Shown here in pieces: positions 8,168 to 16,367 of a stretch of DNA of 64,000 bases; the stretch's first letter is position 1, and each line of letters starts with the position of its first letter. The DNA is from Curtobacterium sp. MCPF17_002 (GTDB lineage Bacteria > Actinomycetota > Actinomycetes > Actinomycetales > Microbacteriaceae): positions 558,001-622,000 of the forward strand of contig NZ_CP126251.1 in NCBI RefSeq assembly GCF_003234115.2, written 5' to 3'. Made by a program: the position numbers and the translations under genes. Below the pieces are notes generated by a model. The model ran no database searches. It was not told the DNA's origin and saw only the letters and a program-made list of their open reading frames with translations.

Positions 8168-9519
8168 TCACCGCGCTCGGCGCCCTGCTGGTCGCGGCCC
8201 TCGCGGTGACGGTGGTCGCCCGCCGCGAGTGGATGCCGGTCGTGCTCGGCGCGGCCGCCGGTCTGCCGTACTCCGTGGCGGTCGAGTTCGGCGGCAACGG
8301 GATCCCGCTGTTCTACGCGGCCGCAGGGGTCGCCGTGGTCCTCCTCGCACGCACGGCACCCCTCCGGACGACCCACTGGACCGCGAACGCCCTCGTCGCC
8401 CTCGGCCTCTGGTCCCTCGTCATCACGACCCTCGGGCCGTGGATGTTCGCCGGCATCCCGGTGATGTCGTCGCGCGGCGGGCTCGACGACCAGGTGCTCA
8501 ACCCGGACGCCCTCGGCTACACGGTGTCGAACCTCGCACAGGTCGGCTACCTCGTCCTCGCGATGCTGACCGTCCTCTTCCTCGTCCGGACCGACGGCAC
8601 CCGACGCGCGGTCCGGGTCGCCCTGATCGTCGGCACCGTGCTGAGCAGCGCCCGCAGCCTGTCGGTGTCACTCGGCCTCGGCGGGTTCCAGTGGCTGTTC
8701 GACACCAACCCGACGTCGAGCTACAGCGTCCTCGCGGCCGGGGAACGGATCCGCGGGGTCTTCAGCGAGCCGAGTGAGCTCTCCGCGTTCTCGGTCGCGG
8801 CCACCGTGTTCTTCCTGCTCGCGGCGGCCCGTGCTCGCGGCCGTGCCCGCGCCGGATGGACCGTGCTGTTCGGCCTCGCCTGCTCGAACCTCCTCCAGGC
8901 GTCGTCGGGCACCGCCCTGGTCGCGTCGGCGGTCGTGGTCGGCGCCGGACTCGTCGTCCTCGCCGTCCGCTACGTCCTCGGGGGCGGCGTCGGCACACCC
9001 TGGCTCGTCCTCGGCGGCCTGGGGAGCGCCATCGCGATCCTGGTCGCCGGTCCGTCACTGTGGGCACCGGTCGCCGCGCTCGTCACCGACAAGGTGGGCA
9101 GCCAGTCGTGGAACGCCAGGACGGGTGGGGACGAGTTCGCGTGGGGCGTCGCCGTGGACACGCTCTGGCTCGGCACGGGGCTCGGCGGCAACCGTCCCTC
9201 GTCGTTCGCGATGTCCGTGCTCTCCTGTCTCGGGGTGCCCGGCGCAGCCCTGCTCCTCGCGGTGCTCGTCGGCGCGGTGGTCGTCGCCTGCCGCTCCGGA
9301 CAGGTCGCCTTCGCCTGCGCCCTCCTCGCGCTCCTCGTCGCGAAGGTCGTCGGCACGCCCGACCTCTCGACACCGATCCTGTGGCTCCTGCTCGCCGCGT
9401 GCGTCTCGGACGCCTGGCGCGCACACACCGGTGCTCCGGTCCGGCCAGGCGCACGCGTTGACATCGGGGTCGCGGACGGCCTGGAGGCGCGGCTCGCCTC
9501 CCCGGCACGCCTCGCCTGA
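8164..9519 (+). CDS. O-antigen polymerase/ligase-like membrane protein (Wzy role)
   Basis: The 451-aa protein is almost entirely hydrophobic segments (about eleven) with one longer extracytoplasmic stretch around residues 300-335, the layout of Wzy polymerases and WaaL ligases. The GTG at 8164 overlaps the upstream stop by four bases. No strong sequence motif is expected in this family, so the call rests on topology and on its position among EPS glycosyltransferases. Inferred role: joining lipid-linked repeat units on the outer face of the membrane. The final codons (LEARLASPARLA) coincide with a half-copy of the dispersed palindromic repeat at 9478-9492. Confidence 0.8.
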   Translation: MITALGALLVAALAVTVVARREWMPVVLGAAAGLPYSVAVEFGGNGIPLFYAAAGVAVVLLARTAPLRTTHWTANALVALGLWSLVITTLGPWMFAGIPVMSSRGGLDDQVLNPDALGYTVSNLAQVGYLVLAMLTVLFLVRTDGTRRAVRVALIVGTVLSSARSLSVSLGLGGFQWLFDTNPTSSYSVLAAGERIRGVFSEPSELSAFSVAATVFFLLAAARARGRARAGWTVLFGLACSNLLQASSGTALVASAVVVGAGLVVLAVRYVLGGGVGTPWLVLGGLGSAIAILVAGPSLWAPVAALVTDKVGSQSWNARTGGDEFAWGVAVDTLWLGTGLGGNRPSSFAMSVLSCLGVPGAALLLAVLVGAVVVACRSGQVAFACALLALLVAKVVGTPDLSTPILWLLLAACVSDAWRAHTGAPVRPGARVDIGVADGLEARLASPARLA

Positions 9520-9549
9520 TCAGCAGATCGCGCCCGGCAGGGGCGCAGC

Positions 9550-9592
9550 GCACGACGAAGCCCGCGACCACCGGTCGCGGGCTTCGTCGTGC
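9550..9592. terminator. 19-bp hairpin between convergent genes
   Basis: Two perfect 19-base arms (9550-9568 and 9574-9592) flank a five-base loop between the stop codons of the polymerase gene and the convergent GT4 gene. There is no long T run, which is usual in high-GC actinobacteria. It can act in both directions. Confidence 0.85.
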
Positions 9593-9620
9593 GGGTCGTC
9601 CGTCCTTGCGGGGTCGGCGA

Positions 9621-10772
9621 TCAGGGCCGCAGCGGACGGAGGTACTCGTCCTCGAGGCGCGCGACGATCCGCTCCGGCCGGTACGGCTCGGCAGCGACCG
9701 TCGCCGCGGCCGCGAGGCGTCGTCGGGTCGGCTCGTCGGCGAGCCGCACGACGGCCGCCGCCAGCGCGCCGGTGTCGGTCGGGTCGACGAGGAACCCCGA
9801 CCGGTCGTGGTCGAGCAGGTCCGCCGGGCCACCGGCGTCGGCCGCGACGACGGCGCGGCCGGCGGCCATCGCCTCGACGATCACCTGCCCGAACGGTTCA
9901 GGGCGGCGGCTGGCGTGCACGACGGCGTGGCAGCCCGAGAGCTCGGACGCGACGTCCGTGACGTGTCCCGTGAAGTCGACCCGTGCCTCCAGGCCGAGTT
10001 CGGCGACCAGTCGGCGGAGTCCGTGGGCGTACTCGTGGTCCGCTTCGAAGAGTGCGCCGCCGACGATGCGCAACCGCGCGTCGGCGGGCAGGCCGGCCTC
10101 GGTGGCCGCGGCGAAGGCGCGGATCGCGAGGTCCTGTCCCTTCCACGGTGCGAGGCGGCCGAACATGCCGAGGACGAACGGGCCGTCGGGTGCGGAGGCG
10201 ACCTCGGGCAGGGCAGCGGGGCAGCCGACGACGGCGGCGGTACGGCCGGCGCGTCCGAGCGAGTCGCGGGTCATGACGGAGTTGGCGACCCGGTGCGACG
10301 GCAGCACGCCGAGCGCCGCGCGGAGGACCACGCCGTTCAGAGCGGACAGGTGCGCTCCGCGCGCGACGTCGTGGACGTGGGCGACGACCGGGATGCCGGC
10401 CAGTCGCGCGGCCACCGCGCCGTACACGTGGGCCTTCGCGGAGTGCGTCGTCACCACGTCGATCCGCCGATCCCGCAGCACGTGCCGGAGCGCCAGCGTG
10501 GTGCGCGCGGTGGTGCGGACGGCCGCGGGGACGGATCGGAGGCCGGCGCCGGCCGTCCGGTCGCGGGCGGCGTCGGCGAGGGGGACGACCACGGTCTCGA
10601 TGCCGTCGGACGCCAGGCGTCGTTCGAGCGGACCGGTCTCGCCGAGGACGACGACCGGATGGGTCCGGCGTGCGGCCGCGGCCACCCGTGCGACGAAGAG
10701 TTCGGCGCCGGACAGTGCGGCGCTGTGCGTGAGGAAGGCGACGCGGGGCAGGTCAGGACTCGGGCTTGTCAT
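9621..10772 (-). CDS. glycosyltransferase family 4
   Basis: The 383-aa protein has AFLTHSAALSGAELFVARV in the N-terminal acceptor domain, FGRLAPWKGQDLAIRAFA at the donor-domain start and the E-x7-E region HASRRPEPFGQVIVEAMAAGRAVVA, all typical of GT4 enzymes. It probably adds a sugar to the EPS repeat unit. It is monocistronic, convergent with the polymerase gene and divergent from the DUF3060 lipoprotein gene. A TATGCT box ends six bases before the ATG, so its mRNA may be leaderless. Sugar specificity is unknown. Confidence 0.9.
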   Translation of the reverse strand: MTSPSPDLPRVAFLTHSAALSGAELFVARVAAAARRTHPVVVLGETGPLERRLASDGIETVVVPLADAARDRTAGAGLRSVPAAVRTTARTTLALRHVLRDRRIDVVTTHSAKAHVYGAVAARLAGIPVVAHVHDVARGAHLSALNGVVLRAALGVLPSHRVANSVMTRDSLGRAGRTAAVVGCPAALPEVASAPDGPFVLGMFGRLAPWKGQDLAIRAFAAATEAGLPADARLRIVGGALFEADHEYAHGLRRLVAELGLEARVDFTGHVTDVASELSGCHAVVHASRRPEPFGQVIVEAMAAGRAVVAADAGGPADLLDHDRSGFLVDPTDTGALAAAVVRLADEPTRRRLAAAATVAAEPYRPERIVARLEDEYLRPLRP

Positions 10773-10778
10773 GTGTCC

Positions 10779-10799
10779 AGCATATCGCGTAATATATGA
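10779..10799. promoter_or_regulatory. divergent AT-rich promoter, ATAT-containing
   Basis: Between the GT4 gene and the lipoprotein gene lies a patch rich in ATAT. TATGCT on the minus strand (10779-10784) fits a -10 box for the GT4 gene, and TAATAT on the plus strand (10789-10794) fits one for the lipoprotein gene. The central ATATCGCGTAATATAT resembles the AT-rich patches upstream of other EPS and surface genes. Confidence 0.5.
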
Positions 10800-10849
10800 A
10801 ACACGAGATGGAAATACTGTCCGTCCTCTTCACGGAACCGGAGCACCCG

Positions 10850-11311
10850 ATGCGCCCCAAGCACTTCACCCGACACTCCCTGGCCCTCCTCGGTGCCCTC
10901 GCGCTCGTGACGACCCTCGCCGCGTGCTCCGCCACCGACGGCGACGCCGACCGCGACGCCGCGAAGCCGAGCAGCAGCCCCACCGCCACGAAGACGACCG
11001 AGCCGCAGTACTTCGCGCCGCCCGCCGACATCGAGAAGTCCGCCGTCGAGTGCACGGACGGTGCGGCGACGGTCACGCAGAGCAACCAGGAAGTCACCGT
11101 GCCCGACTGCGCGAAGGTGACGATCGACGCGAGCAACAGCGTCGTGCACCTCGGCGCGGTGGAGGACCTCGTCGTCACCGGCTCCATCAACGACGTCGCG
11201 GCGAAGGCCGTCACGACGATCACCGTCACCGGCAACGGCAACCGGGTCACCTCGGACAACGGCCCGAAGCCGAAGGACGGCGGCCAGCAGAACGTCTTCG
11301 AGAAGCGTTGA
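10850..11311 (+). CDS. DUF3060-type lipoprotein
   Basis: A 153-aa precursor with a lipoprotein signal peptide (lipobox TLAACSA) followed by a Ser/Thr/Lys-rich linker. The C-terminal half is a short repeat of beta-strand-like segments (VTVPDCAKVTIDASNS, DLVVTGSIND), the pattern of DUF3060 proteins. Function in the family is unknown. It should sit on the outer face of the membrane. The ATG at 10850 follows GGAG and starts the signal peptide; an in-frame start at 10796 adds non-signal residues. It is transcribed with the EPS genes but separated from the flippase gene by a hairpin. Confidence 0.8.
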   Translation: MRPKHFTRHSLALLGALALVTTLAACSATDGDADRDAAKPSSSPTATKTTEPQYFAPPADIEKSAVECTDGAATVTQSNQEVTVPDCAKVTIDASNSVVHLGAVEDLVVTGSINDVAAKAVTTITVTGNGNRVTSDNGPKPKDGGQQNVFEKR

Positions 11312-11317
11312 CCCCTC

Positions 11318-11345
11318 CCGCCCCGGACATCCGCGTCCGGGGCGG
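11318..11345. terminator. 11-bp hairpin after the DUF3060 gene
   Basis: Arms 11318-11328 and 11335-11345 pair perfectly around a six-base loop, seven bases after the stop codon. It lies upstream of the flippase start and could also reduce read-through into it. Confidence 0.7.
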
Positions 11346-11382
11346 TCCACGTGTCCGGACACCCGACCCGACGGAGCAGATC

Positions 11383-12951
11383 GTGCAGTCGACCACCCGG
11401 ACCACCCCAACCGGCCGGACCCCAATCGGCCCGACCACCCGAACCGGCCGGACCACGCGGACCACCGCGACCGACTGGTCCGGTGACGACCACCTCGCCG
11501 CCGGAGCCGTCCGGGGCGGCGTCGTCACGGCTGCCGGCACCGCGCTCCGCTTCGCCGCGCAGCTGGCCGGCACGATCGTCCTCGCGCGGCTCCTCGGACC
11601 CGCTGCCTACGGTTTCGCGGCGGTGTCCGTCGTCCTCGCCGGGCTCGCCGAACTCGTGCGCGCGGGTGGTCTCGCGGCCCTCGTCGCCCGGGCGCCGCGT
11701 CTCGACGGGGCCTCGGCGACCACCCTCCACCTGCTCAGCACGGCGATCGGCGTCGTCGTCGCCGGGGCCACCGCCCTCGCGGCACCGGCCATCGCCTCGG
11801 CGATGGGGTTCCCGGGCCAGGCGCACCTCGTCGTCCTGCTCGCGCTCTCCTTCGTGCCGGCCGCCGTCGTGTGCGTCCCGGCGGCGCTCCTCGTCCGGAA
11901 CCTGCGCTTCGGCGTGCTCGCAGGCGCCGAACTCATCGCCATCGTGCTCGGTGTCGGCAGCGCCCTCGTCGCCGCGGCGTTCGGAGCCGGCCCGCTGTCC
12001 CTGGCACTCCAGCCCCTCGTCTTCTGCGTGGTCGTCGCCGTCGTCGTGCTCGCCCGCAGCCCGTGGAAGCCCTCACGGCCCGCGCGCCTCCGAGGCCTCC
12101 GACGCGACCTCGGGTTCGCCGCGAACGTCTCGGGCGTGCAGGTGCTGACCTTCGTGTCCCGGAACGTCGACCGCATCGTCGTCGGTACCACCTTCGGGCC
12201 CGCCGCCGCCGGCCTCTACGCGCAGGCATCCCAGCTCCTCGTCCTGCCCCTCGAACAGCTCGCCGCACCGCTGCAGCGTGTCGCCGTTCCCGTGCTCGCC
12301 CGTGTCGCCGACGACCGCGAGCGCTTCGTCCGGTACTACCGACGGTTGGCCGGGGTCGCCGCACTCGTCCTCTGGCCCCTCTTCGTTGTCCTCGCCGTCG
12401 TCGCCGACCACGTCGTCGCGGTCCTGTTCGGGCCGGCGTGGGCCGGATCGGTGCCGATCTTCCGGATCCTCGCCGTCGCCGGGATCGCCCAGACCGTCGG
12501 GTACGTCACGGTGTGGGTGTTCATCGCGACCGGGCAGGGGACCCGGCAGACAGTGTGGGCGCTCATCAGTCGCCCGCTGGTCGCCGCGTCGTGCCTGCTC
12601 GCGGTGCCGTTCGGGGTGACGGGAATGGCCACGGCGGTCGCTGCTGTGTCGCTCGCACTCGTCGTCCCCGGCTTCCTCGTCGCGGGTCGGCACGCGGGAC
12701 TGCGCCTCCGTGACCTCCTCGCGCCCCTCGCTGCACCGGCGCTCGTCGCCGTTGCGGCTGGTGCCACCGCGGCCGTCGTCGTCGCGAGCACCACCGCGGC
12801 CCCGCCGATGGTCGGGCTGGTCGCTGCAGGGTCCTCCGCGGTCGCCGCCGCATGCGTCGTCGTCGTCGCGACCACACCGCTCCGTCGCGACTGCCGTCAG
12901 ATCCTCGCGCTGGCGGTCCGCCGGCGCCGACCCGCAGGAGCCCCGGTGTGA
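11383..12951 (+). CDS. polysaccharide flippase (Wzx / MOP superfamily)
   Basis: The 522-aa protein has a Thr/Arg/Gly-rich soluble N-terminus of about 40 residues, then about 13-14 hydrophobic segments. ARLLGPAAYGFAAV in the first helix pair and ASQLLVLPLEQLAAPLQRV in the middle are typical of Wzx/MOP transporters. Such proteins flip undecaprenyl-linked repeat units across the membrane. The GTG at 11383 was chosen because GGAG lies just upstream; the much longer open frame above it covers the divergent GT4 gene and is not coding. The stop overlaps the next GT2 gene by four bases. Confidence 0.88.
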   Translation: MQSTTRTTPTGRTPIGPTTRTGRTTRTTATDWSGDDHLAAGAVRGGVVTAAGTALRFAAQLAGTIVLARLLGPAAYGFAAVSVVLAGLAELVRAGGLAALVARAPRLDGASATTLHLLSTAIGVVVAGATALAAPAIASAMGFPGQAHLVVLLALSFVPAAVVCVPAALLVRNLRFGVLAGAELIAIVLGVGSALVAAAFGAGPLSLALQPLVFCVVVAVVVLARSPWKPSRPARLRGLRRDLGFAANVSGVQVLTFVSRNVDRIVVGTTFGPAAAGLYAQASQLLVLPLEQLAAPLQRVAVPVLARVADDRERFVRYYRRLAGVAALVLWPLFVVLAVVADHVVAVLFGPAWAGSVPIFRILAVAGIAQTVGYVTVWVFIATGQGTRQTVWALISRPLVAASCLLAVPFGVTGMATAVAAVSLALVVPGFLVAGRHAGLRLRDLLAPLAAPALVAVAAGATAAVVVASTTAAPPMVGLVAAGSSAVAAACVVVVATTPLRRDCRQILALAVRRRRPAGAPV

Positions 12952-13814
12952 ACGCGTCAGGCATCTCCATCGTCATCCCCGTCGGAGGCGCTGACGACCA
13001 CTTCCACGAGCAGCTCCGCGCGGTCGGCGCCCTCCGCACGCTCCGTCCGGTCGAAGTCGTCGTCGCCGCGAACCGCGACGTCGTCGTCGTCGGACAGGCG
13101 GTCGCCACGATCGCCTGGCCGTCAGCGTGGACCGTCCGCACCATCGACGCGAGCGACGTCCCAGGCCCGAGCCATGCCCGGAACGTCGGCTGGCACTCCG
13201 CCGTGCACGACATCGTCCTGTTCTGCGACGCGGACGACCTGGTGGATCCGCTCTGGGCCGAGCACATGGCCGTCGCGGTCGAGTCGGCCGGCGCGTGCGG
13301 TGGGCGGCTCGAGTACGAGCGGCTCAACCCGCCGGCCCTCGCCGCGCGCGTGACCACCTCGTCGCGAGCGCTCCCGGTCAAGTTCCGGCACCTGCCGTTC
13401 AGCGCGAGCTGTGTCCTCGGGGTGCGCCGCGACCTGCTCGTCGCCGTCGACGGGTTCGACGAATCCCTGGCCTGCGGCGAGGACGTCGACCTGTCCTGGC
13501 GTCTGGCGGGTCAGGGCGTGCACATGGCGTTCGCCCGAGACGCGGTCGTGCACTACCGCTTGCGTCCGGACGCCCGCGGTGCGTTCCGGCAGTCGCTCCG
13601 CTACGCGGCGGACGACGCCGTGCTCCTGCGCCGCCACCGCGCGTCCGGTGCTCGGTGGACCGTCCTCGACACCGTTCGTGAGTGGCTCGCGGCCGTCAAG
13701 GCACTCGCCCTGGCACCCACCGGCCAGGAGGCCCGCCTCACCGCCGCCACACGCCTCGGCTCCGCCTGCGGCCGGTTCCTGGGCTCGGTGCGGCACCGCA
13801 CGTACGCGCTGTAG
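12948..13814 (+). CDS. glycosyltransferase family 2
   Basis: The 288-aa GT-A protein begins ISIVIPVGGADDHFHEQL. It contains GPSHARNVGW, FCDADDLVDP (the DxD-type metal site) and EDVDLSWRLAGQG, the catalytic-base region seen in GT2 enzymes such as rhamnosyl transferases. Its GTG start overlaps the flippase stop (GTGA), with AGGAG seven bases upstream. It closes the plus-strand EPS operon, ahead of a strong hairpin. Probable role: a sugar transfer in repeat-unit assembly. Donor unknown. Confidence 0.87.
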   Translation: MNASGISIVIPVGGADDHFHEQLRAVGALRTLRPVEVVVAANRDVVVVGQAVATIAWPSAWTVRTIDASDVPGPSHARNVGWHSAVHDIVLFCDADDLVDPLWAEHMAVAVESAGACGGRLEYERLNPPALAARVTTSSRALPVKFRHLPFSASCVLGVRRDLLVAVDGFDESLACGEDVDLSWRLAGQGVHMAFARDAVVHYRLRPDARGAFRQSLRYAADDAVLLRRHRASGARWTVLDTVREWLAAVKALALAPTGQEARLTAATRLGSACGRFLGSVRHRTYAL

Positions 13815-13863
13815 GGGCGGCGGCGCGCGCGTCGCGGGGTGGCGGTCGCGCCGTGTTGCGTCG

Positions 13864-13918
13864 GCACGGCGGCAGCCCCGCACGATCCTCGGATCGTGCG
13901 GGGCTGCTGCCGCCGTGC
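13864..13918. terminator. long hairpin between EPS operon and Ig-protein gene
   Basis: Arms 13864-13888 and 13891-13918 pair over 25 bases with a single three-base bulge. It separates the convergent GT2 and seven-module Ig-protein genes and should stop transcription from both sides. Confidence 0.85.
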
Positions 13919-13931
13919 GCAACCGGCGGTG

Positions 13932-16178
13932 TCAGTTGATGACGGTGAAGGTGCGGTTGACGGTGTCGCCGACCAGGTTGCCCTTGGTGGTCTGCTTGGT
14001 GAAGAGCGTGTAGTCCTGCGGGGTGAGTTCACGGATGAGGGTGACGGACCAGTTGCCCTGGGCGTTGACCGTGGCGGCGCCGAGCTGGGTGCTGATGCCG
14101 CTGACCTTGACGATCGCGCCGGGGGTTCCGGTGCCGGTGAAGGTCACGGTGCCGGCCTTGACGACGTCACCGTTCGCGGGCGAGGTCACCTGCACGCCGG
14201 CGACGGTGCCGTAGTCGAGGGTGGCGGTCTTCGCTGGCGAGACCACACCGCCGACCGTCTGGGTCACGGAGAAGGTGCGGACACCGGAGACCGTCGCGGG
14301 GATCGTGGCGGAGTACTTGCCGTCGGCGGCGATGACGGTCGCGATGACGGTCGCGCCTTCCTTGATCACCACGGGGGCACCGGTCTCGGCGTTGCCCGAG
14401 ATCGTCGCCGGCGCGTCCGGGGCCGGCGCGAACGTGCCCGAGGCGGTGAGTTCCGTGACCTTCTTGTCCTCGAGCGTGATGGTGGTCTCGACCTGCTTGG
14501 TCAATCCGCCCTTGCTCGTCTGCACGGCGAAGAGCTTGTACACGTTGGCCGTCAGCTCACGGGTCTCGACGCTCCAGGCGCCGTTCACCACGGTGCTGGT
14601 GCCGACCGCGCTGACCAGGCCGCGGATCTCGAGCTTCGAGCCCGAGTCGCCGGTGCCCGTGAAGGTGACCTTCCCAGCCGTGACCGTCGCGCCGTCGATC
14701 GGCGATGTGATCACCGGAGCGACGGGGTTCCCGTAGTCCAGGGAGACCCTGACGGGAGCGGAGACGTCGCCCTTGACGGTCTGGGTCACGGCGAAGTCGT
14801 TGACGCCGAACTGCGCCGTGTTCGCCGGGATCCCGACCGTGTAGGTCGCGTTCGTCGTGGCGACCGTCCGCGCGATCTCGTTGCCGACCACGTCGCGGAC
14901 GATGACGACCGCGCCGGGGGTGGCCTTGCCGGAGATCGTGGCGGGCTTGGCGACGTCGGCATCGAACGCACCGGTGGCGGTCAGCGGGACCGTGTCGGCG
15001 GCGTTCTTGACCGTGAAGCTCACCGGCTGCGACGAAGCTGCTCCTGAGAGGGGCGTCTGCTTCGCGGTGAGGTTGTAGATGCCATCCGGCAGGTCGAAGC
15101 CGGCCGGCACGGACCACTTGCCGTCGGCGTCGACCGTCGTGATCGCGACGACTCGGGAGACGCCGCCGATCTCGATCGTCGCTCCCTTGTCGCCCGTGCC
15201 GGAGAACACGGGCCGGTTGGTGTCGACCGTGGAACCGTTCGCCGGGGTCGTGACGACGAGCGGCGCGACCTCGGTGTCCTTGACCGTGACGGTGACCGTG
15301 GTGTCGTTGACCTGCACCCCACCGATGTACTGCGAGATGACCACGTCCTGCGCGCCGACCCGGAGCCCGGTGAGGGTGCCGGTCCAGTTGCCGTCGCTGT
15401 CGGCCCTGGCGATGGTCCGGTCACCGACGCGGATCTCGGCGTCCTTGGTCGCGGTGCCGGAGACCTTCGCGGTGCGCTCGGCGTCGTCGACGGAGTCCAC
15501 GCGTGCGGTGATCGGTTCGGTCGGCGTTCCCGGGTCCTCGACCGTGATGCTGACGGTCGTGCTGTTGACCTTCGATCCCGTGCGGAACTGGTCCACGGTC
15601 ACGGTCTGCGTGCCGACGGACAGTCCGGACACCGAGCCGGACCACCGTCCGTTGGTGTCGGCCCATGCGATCCGTACGTTGCCCACCTTGATCTCGGCGC
15701 CCGGGGTCGCGGTGCCGGAGAGGTTCGCCGTGCGCTCGGCATCATCGACGGAATCGACCTGTGCCGTGACGGGAGACGTTGCGTACGGCCGGATGGCGGT
15801 GGCGTACACGCTGGACGCGCTGCCCTGCGTTCCGACGCTGACGAACTCCACCTTGTGCATGGTTCCCGGGGTCCACCACGACGGCCACGGGTTGGACCCG
15901 TACTTCATCTGCTGATGCTCGGAGTCGGAGAACGCCCAGAGGTACAGGGTGCATGCGCCGGAGCAGTAGGGCGTGGCGGTGAGGGTCAGCGACGAGGGCG
16001 TCGCGACGACCTTTGTGTTCTGTGGTGGCCAGGCTGTCGAGAGGATCGCACTTTCTGAAGTGGCGGTACCTGACGGGGCAGCGGAGGCCGCTGTGCTCCC
16101 GACGCCGAGGACGGACGCGACGGTGGCGGCCGCGAGAACCGCCGCCCCGAGGACCTTGAGGGTGTTCCGTTTGCGCAT
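13932..16178 (-). CDS. secreted seven-module Ig-like repeat protein
   Basis: The 748-aa precursor has a signal peptide (RKRNTLKVLGAAVLAAATV, cleaved near ASAA), a unique N-terminal region of about 100 residues with a cysteine pair (YCSGACTLYLW), then seven beta-sandwich-like modules of about 75-85 residues. Two module types recur: one with TSPxxGxxV followed by TFTGTG, one with ATISG(K/N) followed by TLDYG. No LPXTG motif or other anchor is visible, so it may be released or held by its modules. The start follows AGAAAG. It is a paralogue of the next gene, with high DNA identity in the shared modules. Function unknown; an adhesin or matrix protein is inferred. Confidence 0.85.
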   Translation of the reverse strand: MRKRNTLKVLGAAVLAAATVASVLGVGSTAASAAPSGTATSESAILSTAWPPQNTKVVATPSSLTLTATPYCSGACTLYLWAFSDSEHQQMKYGSNPWPSWWTPGTMHKVEFVSVGTQGSASSVYATAIRPYATSPVTAQVDSVDDAERTANLSGTATPGAEIKVGNVRIAWADTNGRWSGSVSGLSVGTQTVTVDQFRTGSKVNSTTVSITVEDPGTPTEPITARVDSVDDAERTAKVSGTATKDAEIRVGDRTIARADSDGNWTGTLTGLRVGAQDVVISQYIGGVQVNDTTVTVTVKDTEVAPLVVTTPANGSTVDTNRPVFSGTGDKGATIEIGGVSRVVAITTVDADGKWSVPAGFDLPDGIYNLTAKQTPLSGAASSQPVSFTVKNAADTVPLTATGAFDADVAKPATISGKATPGAVVIVRDVVGNEIARTVATTNATYTVGIPANTAQFGVNDFAVTQTVKGDVSAPVRVSLDYGNPVAPVITSPIDGATVTAGKVTFTGTGDSGSKLEIRGLVSAVGTSTVVNGAWSVETRELTANVYKLFAVQTSKGGLTKQVETTITLEDKKVTELTASGTFAPAPDAPATISGNAETGAPVVIKEGATVIATVIAADGKYSATIPATVSGVRTFSVTQTVGGVVSPAKTATLDYGTVAGVQVTSPANGDVVKAGTVTFTGTGTPGAIVKVSGISTQLGAATVNAQGNWSVTLIRELTPQDYTLFTKQTTKGNLVGDTVNRTFTVIN

Positions 16179-16261
16179 CGAGTGCTTTCTGCTGTGTGGC
16201 ACCACCGTGAGGCGGAGCGTCGGTGCAAGGAAAGAAGTCCGGTCATACCGGACGCCATGAC

Positions 16262-16285
16262 GCTAGTACGTAACATACGAAAGAT
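16262..16285 (-). promoter_or_regulatory. possible promoter of the seven-module Ig gene
   Basis: An AT-rich stretch about 85-110 bases upstream of the start codon contains, on the minus strand, TATGTT as a possible -10 box. The remaining leader up to 16179 holds only a short palindrome near 16237-16253 (GGTCATACCGGAC region). No clear -35 box. Confidence 0.35.
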
Positions 16286-16316
16286 CAGGTGTTGCCAGAT
16301 TTTGCCGTCAACGACG

Positions 16317-16350
16317 AACGGGCGTCCCTCGGTGTGGAGGGACGCCCGTT
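16317..16350 (-). terminator. 14-bp hairpin after the ten-module Ig gene
   Basis: Perfect 14-base arms (16317-16330, 16337-16350) around a six-base loop, 18 bases beyond the stop codon of the minus-strand gene that ends at 16368. Confidence 0.8.
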
Positions 16351-16367
16351 GTTGGTGTTGGGTGGTG

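Noticed and set aside
9589..11382. Long plus-strand open frame leading into the flippase
   Set aside because: It is the antisense of the GT4 gene and continues across the DUF3060 lipoprotein gene in another frame; typical high-GC shadow.
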